Below are positions 58,115 through 64,000 of a DNA stretch of 64,000 nt, piece after piece (position 1 is the first letter of the stretch; every line of letters begins with the position of its first letter). Origin of the DNA: JAUSFM01 sp964343705 (GTDB taxonomy: Archaea; Nanobdellota; Nanobdellia; Woesearchaeales; UBA12501); contig CAYFJX010000008.1 of the NCBI GenBank assembly GCA_964343705.1, positions 14,207-78,206 on the forward strand, written 5' to 3'. The notes below the pieces were generated by a model. The model searched no databases. It saw nothing but the letters and a program-made list of their open reading frames with translations, and was not told the origin of the DNA. A program made the translations under genes and the position numbers.

Positions 58115-59204
58115 CTAATTTTTCCTTAAAGTTCGTATGTTTTTTCATGTTTGTGATTGTTCCATCTTGTTGTAGTGGGAAGGCTTGGTTGAATAGACGT
58201 ATGAAATATCGTCGGTATTTATACGTGTTTGCATGTGTTGCGTAGGCGAGCCATCCTTCAAAACGTTCTACTACTTTTTCCCTGTCCACTTTTTCTTCTT
58301 TGTAGTTTTTGCTGAGTTGGTTGAAGCGTCGTTCAAAACGATTCATGTTTTTCTTACGAAGAAGATGATGGTGAAAGAATATTCTAAAGCCGAGAAAGCC
58401 AACGCCTTTTGGTAGTGTGAGTATGGTTGATTTTACAGGATGTAAAGTAAGTGCTAAATGATTTTTGAGAAAGTTATTTATTTTTTCTTTGTATTGTTTT
58501 AATTGATTTTTTGATTGGTGGAGGATGACAAAATCATCAACGTATCTAATGTAGTATTTGGCTTTGAGGTGATGTTTGACAAATCTATCTAACTCGTGCA
58601 GGTAAATGTTTGCGAAGAATTGTGACGTGAGATTACCAAGTGGCATGCCCATTCCTACTTCTTTGGTTTTATGGTTAACGAGAATTGTTGCAATCAACGA
58701 AAGAATTCTTTTATCCTTTACTCTTTTTTGAATCAAAGAAAGCAAGATACCATGATCCACAGTGTCAAAGTATTGTCTAATATCAGCTTTGAGCACATAA
58801 CACGTTTTCTTATTATTCCTAGATGCTCTTTTCTTAAAAAAATCAAAACGTTTAATGGCATTGAGTGTTCCTTTTCCAAGTCTGTTTGCAAAGGAATCAT
58901 GAATAAATGTTTTATCAAAAATTGGCTCAATAATATTACAAAGCGCATGATGAACAACCCTGTCTTTAAAATGTGATTTGCTTATCTTTCTTGTTTTTGG
59001 ATCGCGGAGAATGAACGTCTTAAGCGGTTGTGGTTTGTACGTCTGAAACAACAATTCATTCCTGAGTTGGAGGAGGTTTTCGTGAAGGTATTCTTCAAAC
59101 TCAATCACATATGGTTTGAGTGTTTTTCGCTTTCGTGCTTTCTTAAACGCCAATTCAAGATTATCATAAGAACAAAGTTGGTCGTAGAGGTCAGAGCTTG
59201 ACAT
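58089..59204 (-). CDS. Reverse transcriptase of a diversity-generating retroelement
   Basis: A 371-residue reverse transcriptase. LKADIRQYFDTVDH (first catalytic Asp, residue 141), GMPLGNLTSQFFANIYLHEL (residues 186-205, with the xGxxxSQ motif typical of DGR enzymes), YVDDFVILH (221-229, catalytic YVDD), and KGVGFLGFRIFF (266-277). It copies the template repeat RNA with errors at adenines and feeds the cDNA into the variable repeat of the target gene. The template repeat starts 39 nt upstream of the ATG. The frame ends shortly after a G10 run. The only candidate accessory is the HTH_40-like region downstream; no Avd-type gene is visible. Confidence 0.92.
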   Translation of the reverse strand: MSSSDLYDQLCSYDNLELAFKKARKRKTLKPYVIEFEEYLHENLLQLRNELLFQTYKPQPLKTFILRDPKTRKISKSHFKDRVVHHALCNIIEPIFDKTFIHDSFANRLGKGTLNAIKRFDFFKKRASRNNKKTCYVLKADIRQYFDTVDHGILLSLIQKRVKDKRILSLIATILVNHKTKEVGMGMPLGNLTSQFFANIYLHELDRFVKHHLKAKYYIRYVDDFVILHQSKNQLKQYKEKINNFLKNHLALTLHPVKSTILTLPKGVGFLGFRIFFHHHLLRKKNMNRFERRFNQLSKNYKEEKVDREKVVERFEGWLAYATHANTYKYRRYFIRLFNQAFPLQQDGTITNMKKHTNFKEKLARGGGEHI

Positions 59205-59231
59205 AAAAGAAAGGGAGTTCCAGCCCCTTTT

Positions 59232-59384
59232 TTATAGCTTGCCTATTCCAGGAAAACGCCCATTGTTGTTAAGATTGTTGTTGCCGTTCAGGCCGTTGTT
59301 GTCGTTGTTGCCGAACTGCAAGACACGGGCCTCAGAGTAGCCCTTCCACTTTCCTACTTTCCACCACCACTTCGCGCACGTCAT
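59232..59384 (-). CDS. Small ORF spanning the template repeat
   Basis: A 50-codon frame from ATG 59384: MTCAKWWWKVGKWKGYSEAR, then VLQFGNNDNNGLNGNNNLNN and NGRFPGIGKL. The template repeat is read in the same frame as the variable repeat is in the target protein, and both share ARVLQFGN and GRFPG. It probably descends from a duplicated target-gene end; translation is doubtful. Confidence 0.35.
   Translation of the reverse strand: MTCAKWWWKVGKWKGYSEARVLQFGNNDNNGLNGNNNLNNNGRFPGIGKL
59243..59332 (-). repeat. DGR template repeat (TR)
   Basis: A 90-nt segment on the same strand as the reverse transcriptase. It is rich in AAC codon triplets (coding-strand GGCAACAACGACAACAACGG) and nearly identical to 59666-59758 except mainly at adenines. 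Location between target gene and reverse transcriptase is the standard DGR order. Confidence 0.9.
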
Positions 59385-59525
59385 GGTTGTATTTTATGAC
59401 AACAAAGTTGCCGTAATGGAAGAGCATGTAGGTTCAAGCTACGTTCACGCCACAAACCAAAATGGTCTGGGCAAGCTGGAACAAAACAAAATTAAGAAAG
59501 AAGAAATATAAAAATGTAGTGAAAA
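59385..59525. other. Spacer between template repeat and target gene
   Basis: 141 nt without a convincing gene. A 42-codon plus-strand frame (59383-59511) exists but has no support. The stretch is likely part of the template RNA leader. Confidence 0.4.
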
Positions 59526-60500
59526 CTATTCTACTAAATCAACTCTAGCATTGTCCGCAACAGGAGCATATAACACCCCGTTATGCCTGAAACCTCGTCC
59601 TTCAGCCAAAGCATGATGGACTGCACTATCAAGCGTAACTCGGCGCGCTACGAGCGCCTCCGGCACTACCCCAGGAAAACGCCCACGGTTGGTAAAAAGA
59701 AGGTTGAGGCCGCCCAGGCCGTCGCTGAAGTAGTTGCCGAACTGCAAGACACGGGCCTGTGCTGTATCAGGATTAAAACCATCAAGATTAAACGGATGCC
59801 GAACCGCCAACATTCTAGTCTTGAATTTAGCTTCAGATCGCGGAACATACGCCTCAGCTCTAGACTTACCACCTGTATAAACGATAACCTGGGAATCACC
59901 TTCAAGACCTTCAATGCTTTGATAACCAGAAGTTGTTTCCCTTGCTGTAGTTAATGTTCGTACCACACCAAAAGGTTTGTTATCTCTCAAGTATGGTTCT
60001 GCTGCACCTGCAAGAAGCTCATCATACGAAAATAAACGTATTTCTCCGCCGTCAGGTAAGCCACCCCTTAAAAGATCAGCAAAAACCTTGCCACCATCAT
60101 CAAATACTGTTGATAAATCAGCAGCATATAATTTATTTAACCCAACATTAAGGGCTCTCTGAATACGTTCAGGACCTTTCTTAGCATTTACGAGAAGACC
60201 ATTACCATGCAAGGTAACAACCCAATGACCGACAGCTCCTTTATATTCACCATGACCAGAAACATCCTCACTCAAGGGCGTCAACCAACTCCACAAAGGA
60301 TCATCATTATCAGCTTTCACACGCTGATCAGCAAGCCAAGGCAAATGAGGAATAAAACTACCTTCTTTTCCTTTCAGAGCTGACACAGCAGAATCCAAAG
60401 CCTGCGCAAGATTAGCATTATAAAAAGGCTCCCACACCAAAACCGTCTGGCCAGGAACCACATATCGACCAGGATTTTGCGTCATATTCATAAACCTCAC
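59526..60500 (-). CDS. DGR target protein with variable repeat
   Basis: A 324-residue protein without signal peptide. Conserved-looking body: VVPGQTVLVWEPFYNANLAQ, GHWVVTLHGNGLLV, YTGGKSRAEAYVPRSEAKF. The variable repeat encodes about residues 248-279: ARVLQFGNYFSDGLGGLNLL followed by FTNRGRFPG. About 45 further residues follow, whereas many targets end at the variable repeat. Most known targets use a C-type-lectin-like fold for the variable surface; I cannot confirm that fold here. The variable residues are expected to form a ligand-binding face. Start may be any of three close ATGs (60500, 60491, 60485). Confidence 0.82.
   Translation of the reverse strand: MRFMNMTQNPGRYVVPGQTVLVWEPFYNANLAQALDSAVSALKGKEGSFIPHLPWLADQRVKADNDDPLWSWLTPLSEDVSGHGEYKGAVGHWVVTLHGNGLLVNAKKGPERIQRALNVGLNKLYAADLSTVFDDGGKVFADLLRGGLPDGGEIRLFSYDELLAGAAEPYLRDNKPFGVVRTLTTARETTSGYQSIEGLEGDSQVIVYTGGKSRAEAYVPRSEAKFKTRMLAVRHPFNLDGFNPDTAQARVLQFGNYFSDGLGGLNLLFTNRGRFPGVVPEALVARRVTLDSAVHHALAEGRGFRHNGVLYAPVADNARVDLVE
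59666..59758 (-). repeat. DGR variable repeat (VR)
   Basis: A 93-nt counterpart of the template repeat inside the target gene. Within the core 85 nt, 13 template adenines are replaced, two more differ near the 3' boundary (AA to GG), one G differs, and one extra in-frame codon is present. Flanks match exactly: GCCCGTGTCTTGCAGTTCGG before and GGGCGTTTTCCTGG after. Confidence 0.9.
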
Positions 60501-60572
60501 ATAAGCTGTTATAAGACAGGGGAGTAGCTACTTGTTAATAAGCCTTTCTGCTGTTTGTCATTTTAAATAGGC

Positions 60573-60635
60573 TGTTAGTACACAACCATATACACAACAT
60601 TTAAATAGTAGTTGTGTGTACTAATATACACAACA
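60573..60635 (+). promoter_or_regulatory. Promoter and operator array of the RHH gene
   Basis: TATACACAAC occurs at 60588-60597 and 60626-60635; its complement GTTGTGTGTA at 60611-60620 makes a 25-nt palindrome with the second copy. A further ACACAAC lies at 60580. TATA-like TTTAAATA lies at 60600-60607. The arrangement suits autoregulation by the ribbon-helix-helix protein encoded next. Confidence 0.6.
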
Positions 60636-60651
60636 CATGGAGGTGCTACTC

Positions 60652-61080
60652 ATGGCACGAGTAAACATTCACCTACCTGATCAGCTCCACAAAAAAATCC
60701 AAAACATGAACATCAACGTAAGCGCAATCTGTCAAGTAGCATTAGAAAAAGAGGTGAGACGAAAAGAAACATTAAACTTGGAGGCTGATAAAATGCAGCA
60801 ACTAAAACAAAAAGTACTTCAACAAAAAGAAGATTGGGAAGCAGAAGATTTTGAAGAAGGAAGAAAACTTGCCAAAGAATGGGCTGAAGAAAATCAACTC
60901 AACTACGAAGACTTCATCCACGCAGAACGTGATGACATAACCGATGAAAGCAAAGAAGGCATCAATGAAATACTTGATGATAGAATTAAAAGTGGTGAGC
61001 CAGTTTCAGAAAAAAGCTTCAGAGAAGGTTTCATCACAGGTGTGCAAGAAATACGCGCAGAACTTGACATTGACATCTGA
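60652..61080 (+). CDS. Ribbon-helix-helix regulator or antitoxin
   Basis: A 142-residue protein. Residues 1-40 (MARVNIHLPDQLHKKIQNMN then INVSAICQVALEKEVRR) are a CopG/CcdA-type ribbon-helix-helix DNA-binding domain. The rest is acidic and helical (EDWEAEDFEEGRKLAKEWA; SEKSFREGFITGVQEIRAEL). ATG 60652 is chosen because GGAGGTG lies 8 nt upstream; the ATG at 60637 is inside that site's context. The C-terminal part could bind a partner, but no toxin gene follows on this strand. Confidence 0.75.
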   Translation: MARVNIHLPDQLHKKIQNMNINVSAICQVALEKEVRRKETLNLEADKMQQLKQKVLQQKEDWEAEDFEEGRKLAKEWAEENQLNYEDFIHAERDDITDESKEGINEILDDRIKSGEPVSEKSFREGFITGVQEIRAELDIDI

Positions 61081-61127
61081 TTGATCAAACAAGAGCTGAG
61101 GGAATATCACTCCCTCCTCATCTTTTG

Positions 61128-61514
61128 CTAACCAAAATAAGAAACAAGTCTTCTCACTGCTTCTGTCTTTGGATTTAATTCTTTTCTCTGTTTTATTTTT
61201 TGCTTAATTTTCCACAATGCGCTGCGAGTTACGCCTATTTCTCTGGCTTCTTTTGGTGTTATCTTAAGTATACTTTTCCTGATTTTCTTCCAGTTATAAT
61301 AGGAAAACACCATGTCTTCACCAAAATAGTGCATACCTAAACCTTTAGTTTCCTTACCTCTATAGATTACACCCTTGGGCTTGATGTGCCTACGTTGTAA
61401 GATTCCTGTTTCTCCTTTGAACTTTGCCTCTGGATGATTCGCATACTCGATGATTAAACTACTGAGGGGTTTCCAATACTCTTGACCCTTTTCCTTCTTG
61501 ATGATTTTCCTTTC
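61128..61514 (-). pseudogene. 5'-truncated gene with C-terminal helix-turn-helix
   Basis: An open frame of 129 codons follows a TAA and has no ATG until residue 61. It reads KGQEYWKPLSSLIIEYANHP, then AKFKGETGILQRRHIKPKGV, then an HTH-like ITPKEAREIGVTRSALWKIK near the end. The part upstream of the only ATG looks as protein-like as the rest, so the true N-terminus is probably lost. The 5' end overlaps the membrane-protein gene at 61454 in another frame. I do not recognise the family. Confidence 0.45.
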
Positions 61515-62005
61515 TTAATCATCCAAATAACTTTTTTGTAATGTTTCTCAAGATGTGCATCAATATCCATTATCATATTCCATCCAATGGCCAAAAAGAC
61601 AACTGTTACGATTCCGAAAACCCATGGTAAGGCGCCATCAAAAAGTGCTCTTGTAGGATTTGCACTCCATGCTAAAGCCATCAGTGTTGAAATCAAATAA
61701 CCAGCAAAAACTAATATGACTTTTTTTCTTGAAAAATATGAAGGAAGTTTTTCGTATTCTTTTTTGTCCTCAAAACTTTCGTCAACTTTTTTGGTTTGTT
61801 TTTTAGATTGACTAAGCAATGCTCTAACAACGTTACGAGAGTAATATTGGTCAGCACCTATCAGTAGCTCTGCTCGTCTTATAAGTAGGTGTTTGGAATA
61901 TGGTATAACGATTGCGTATAGGGCAAGGATAAGGGTTGCACCTGTTAATGATGTTGCAAGAATTGTATGTACAAAAGCAGGAGAGAGCACCATTATAGTA
62001 ACCAC
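61454..62005 (-). CDS. Membrane protein of unknown function
   Basis: A 183-residue protein with three to four hydrophobic helices (FVHTILATSLTGATLILAL; VILVFAGYLISTLMALAWS; WVFGIVTVVFLAIGWNMIM), a charged cytosolic loop (residues 60-95) and a basic C-terminus. It overlaps the end of the upstream 272-residue gene by 13 nt, so the two are an operon. No family is recognised. Confidence 0.6.
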   Translation of the reverse strand: MVTIMVLSPAFVHTILATSLTGATLILALYAIVIPYSKHLLIRRAELLIGADQYYSRNVVRALLSQSKKQTKKVDESFEDKKEYEKLPSYFSRKKVILVFAGYLISTLMALAWSANPTRALFDGALPWVFGIVTVVFLAIGWNMIMDIDAHLEKHYKKVIWMIKKGKSSRRKRVKSIGNPSVV

Positions 62006-62811
62006 TGTTTCTTTAGTTTGAAGTTGACTTTGTGTTTGAGTAAGTCTCTGCTGGTTTTTGATAGTTCAATGTTTCTTTCTAATAGAAACATCTCAGCAAA
62101 GTCATTAGTTAGCTTCTTGAATTCGTGCTGTTTTGCCCAAGCAAATAACTCTTCTTGAAGCTTATTTACTTGTTTGAGTTCTTCTTCCTTGTTCTTTGCT
62201 TCTTCTTCTTTCTTCAGTTTTTCAAGTTCTTTGCGCATGGCATCTTTTATTTTCCCAACTTTTTCTTGAAGGCCCTCGTCATTTCTTAAGTCTTCTTCAT
62301 CAAAACCGTACTCATTTTTCAGAAAGTCCTCAACCTCACGAAAAACCACATAAATGGGTGAGGTCTCTTTATCTTCTTGTTTAAAATGTTGCATGACCTG
62401 TTCTATTATTTCTGCTTCAGGCTTTTCAATAAATTCATTCCATTCAACCTCTTTACTTAGCGCGCATACATCTTGGAGTTCGCTCCACCATTTAGTTGTC
62501 ATTGAGAACTTGTATTTTATGCTGTCTTTAATATGAAAAAGAGAGAGGGAGTTTATTTTTCCTATGTATTGTTTGAAATCTTCAGGTACTTCTTGGCCAT
62601 ATATTTCTTTGAACCATTCTTCTTCAAGTTTTTCCACGTTAAGAAATGCTGTTTTCATTTCTTCGGCCTTCAAGACTTTGAGGAAGGATTGCCAGTCCTT
62701 ACCTTCCCATTCTATTTTACAGATGTCAGGTTCAGACCCTAAGAAGACGTTTATGTTGTTCGCCCCCAAAAATTCTTTTATGTTGTTGACAACTGGTTCT
62801 AATTCTTTCAC
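61993..62811 (-). CDS. Coiled-coil protein of unknown function
   Basis: A 272-residue soluble, acidic protein. The first 150 residues are mixed (GKDWQSFLKVLKAEEMKTAF; KWWSELQDVCALSKEVEW). Residues 170-225 form a long charged coiled coil (KDAMRKELEKLKKEEEAKNK). The C-terminus is helical and basic. It is encoded directly before a membrane protein with a 13-nt overlap, suggesting a membrane-associated pair. No family is recognised. Confidence 0.6.
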   Translation of the reverse strand: MKELEPVVNNIKEFLGANNINVFLGSEPDICKIEWEGKDWQSFLKVLKAEEMKTAFLNVEKLEEEWFKEIYGQEVPEDFKQYIGKINSLSLFHIKDSIKYKFSMTTKWWSELQDVCALSKEVEWNEFIEKPEAEIIEQVMQHFKQEDKETSPIYVVFREVEDFLKNEYGFDEEDLRNDEGLQEKVGKIKDAMRKELEKLKKEEEAKNKEEELKQVNKLQEELFAWAKQHEFKKLTNDFAEMFLLERNIELSKTSRDLLKHKVNFKLKKQWLL

Positions 62812-62912
62812 AATACACCCCCTATGTTGGATAAGCGCTTACCCAGAGGGGGACAAGAAGCCCACCCAATGGATAATTATGAGGAGAATAAAGCTTATTT
62901 ATAAATGTTCTT

Positions 62913-63029
62913 GCTAATGACTTGACTGATCCGAACAGAATTTATCCAGGACAGAAGTTAACAGTGGATGATGATGTGTGTAAAGGCTGGCCGACACATG
63001 TAAGGAGCTTTGAGAAAGATTTACGATAA
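62913..63029 (+). pseudogene. LysM-domain remnant
   Basis: A 38-codon frame without start reads ANDLTDPNRIYPGQKLTVDD, the second half of a LysM carbohydrate-binding motif (LxDPNxIxPGQxL), and ends KDLR. A TATA-like TTATTTATAAAT lies directly upstream, but no ATG is in frame, so this is a decayed fragment. Confidence 0.55.
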
Positions 63030-63068
63030 GTATTCCCTTAGTCACTCACATCTTCAACTTTTTTAACC

Positions 63069-63341
63069 TTATTCAACAAAGTCAATACCCAACACTCGTT
63101 TAATAAATTTCTCTATTTCTGGTAAATGATCTTTGTTCAGTGCTATTTGTAAGCCATACGATGTCGGTTTTGTGAGAATCCATCTCTTTTTAATCAAGTC
63201 TTTACACATTTTCTTAATATCTTTTCCAAGATGAGAGGGAAAGCCTTTGGTTACCGTGTCAAAATGTGTGTGGACCCCTCCAAGAACTTTTCTTCTACGA
63301 AGGTTGTATAGAATGGTTGCTTTGATGGTTTCTTTGTCCAT
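63069..63341 (-). CDS. Small winged-helix protein
   Basis: A 90-residue basic protein: DKETIKATILYNLRRRKVLG, LGKDIKKMCKDLIKKRWIL and SYGLQIALNKDHLPEIEKFI. Helices plus a beta wing at the C-terminus fit a winged helix-turn-helix; DPANN and other archaea encode many such proteins. It is divergent from another winged-helix gene 99 nt away, and the two may share regulation. Confidence 0.6.
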   Translation of the reverse strand: MDKETIKATILYNLRRRKVLGGVHTHFDTVTKGFPSHLGKDIKKMCKDLIKKRWILTKPTSYGLQIALNKDHLPEIEKFIKRVLGIDFVE

Positions 63342-63409
63342 AACACTTACTCCCTTATAGTAATTTTTAAATGTTTCTATCTTTGGAATATAAAAACATA
63401 TATGGAAAG

Positions 63410-63423
63410 ATTTATAAAGTTTA
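63410..63423 (+). promoter_or_regulatory. TATA box of the right-end winged-helix gene
   Basis: GATTTATAAAGTTT lies 18-31 nt before ATG 63441, which supports that start over ATG 63402. Confidence 0.5.
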
Positions 63424-63440
63424 GAAAGTTTAATCTAACT

Positions 63441-63749
63441 ATGTTTGAAACAACGTTTATCGAAATATTCGGAAAAAATCCACTGATTCGCGTACTTGAT
63501 TTTCTTATAACCTACCAAGCATTTGACTATCCTTTAACTGAAATTGCAAAAAATGCAGGCGTAAGTTATTCCACCCTTCAAACATTTTGGGACAAATTAG
63601 AGAGAAATCATATTGTCATAAAAACACGCAGGATAGGAAAATCTGACCTCTACAAACTTAATACAAAAAATCCTGCAGTAAAACAACTCATAAAACTTGA
63701 CTGGAACCTCATTAAAGGGGCAGAACAAGAAGAAGAGATTATGACATAA
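63441..63749 (+). CDS. Winged-helix transcriptional regulator
   Basis: A 102-residue protein starting MFETTFIEIFGKNPLIRVLD, followed by the HTH YPLTEIAKNAGVSYSTLQTF and a wing (NHIVIKTRRIGKSDLYKLN). This is the archaeal ArsR/MarR-like winged-helix layout found next to toxin and mobile genes. It lies close to the right border repeat of the island. Confidence 0.75.
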   Translation: MFETTFIEIFGKNPLIRVLDFLITYQAFDYPLTEIAKNAGVSYSTLQTFWDKLERNHIVIKTRRIGKSDLYKLNTKNPAVKQLIKLDWNLIKGAEQEEEIMT

Positions 63750-63986
63750 AAAGTATTTGTTGCTGTTAGTACTTTTTTATATTGTCTCCGGGCGGGGCTA
63801 TACACTAAAAACGGTAAACCCCGGGTGTTGAACTTTGGGTGGACTGATGTTATAGAAGAGTATAATGAAGATGAAGCAGCATATTTCAGAAGAACACTTT
63901 GTGCTGACATGAAACAAAATGACTTAGACAAAGAAGGTCAAAGAGTGGCTAATATGAAACCCTTTGGTTTTTATAGAAAGTTATAA
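63750..63986 (+). pseudogene. C-terminal gene fragment at the right island border
   Basis: An open frame follows the previous stop without a start codon. After the border repeat it reads YTKNGKPRVLNFGWTDVIEE and ends KPFGFYRKL. The last 60 residues look like a genuine protein end; the part before 63801 is tRNA-derived and not homologous coding. The gene was probably truncated at the border. The sequence after its stop is too short to interpret. Confidence 0.4.
63787..63801 (+). repeat. Right copy of the tRNA-Gln 3'-end repeat (putative attachment site)
   Basis: TCCGGGCGGGGCTAT matches the tRNA-Gln 3' end and one flanking base. With the left copy it encloses the DGR and neighbouring small genes. 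Confidence 0.6.
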
Positions 63987-64000
63987 GTAGTAGTTCTCGT

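Noticed and set aside
58150..59204. Reverse transcriptase of a group II intron
   Set aside because: There are no maturase or endonuclease domains or intron RNA ends, and the GNLTSQ motif with an adjacent TR/VR pair indicates a DGR.
59383..59511. 42-codon plus-strand ORF between template repeat and target gene
   Set aside because: It is antisense to the likely template RNA leader, has no ribosome site and no recognisable similarity; the reading on the minus strand explains the region better.
1..64000. CRISPR arrays
   Set aside because: No set of regularly spaced identical repeats is visible; tandem repetition is limited to the 12-nt unit at 7698-7733.

Overview
The window reads as chromosomal DNA of an AT-rich archaeon. 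Support comes from archaeal TATA boxes 25-40 nt before starts, short introns in three of four tRNA genes, an A/V-type ATP synthase subunit D, TrmB-type regulators, RNase HII, and a Walker-A intein in SMC. The many secreted Cys-rich proteins, scattered defence genes and patchy operons fit a DPANN lineage such as Woesearchaeota or Pacearchaeota. That placement is inference; no rRNA lies in the window.

Layout. 0-4 kb: housekeeping (atpD, membrane protein, DHH phosphoesterase, DMT transporter). 4-15.2 kb: a plastic region with MNT-HEPN and RelE modules, TrmB and AlbA_2/Schlafen regulators, a three-gene amino-acid cluster (acyl-CoA dehydrogenase-like, cysteine-synthase-like, asparagine synthase-like), gene remnants, an IS5-type transposase, and hairpin-rich intergenic DNA with a 183-nt direct repeat. 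15.2-16.1 kb: a LAGLIDADG endonuclease running into an intron-bearing tRNA-Gly. 16.2-18.8 kb: PIG-L deacetylase, GT4 glycosyltransferase, TylF-like methyltransferase. 18.8-21.6 kb: small acidic and Cys-rich anchored proteins. 21.7-29.8 kb: SMC with intein, RNase HII, HPF-like protein, initiator tRNA-Met with two introns, and a divergent LAGLIDADG gene. 29.8-48.9 kb: seven large surface proteins, all on the minus strand, sharing a beta-sandwich module, Cys-knot-like repeats, dockerin-like tails and one cupredoxin domain. 49-57.3 kb: tRNA-Ser with a duplicated 3' end, transglutaminase and LamG secreted proteins, serS. 57.3-63.8 kb: an island bounded by tRNA-Gln and a copy of its 3' end, carrying a diversity-generating retroelement (DGR: reverse transcriptase, template repeat, variable repeat, target gene) plus small regulators and remnants.

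Most notable: (i) the archaeal DGR, whose reverse transcriptase is separated from an HTH_40-like C-terminal region by a G10 tract; (ii) two free-standing LAGLIDADG genes, each touching a tRNA gene with non-canonical introns; (iii) three copies of a structured element with compensatory changes, each just upstream of a gene in sense orientation; (iv) two copies of a hairpin element of about 110 nt flanked by 13-17-nt direct repeats; (v) a post-membrane TG motif shared by nine surface proteins, six of which also share a promoter.
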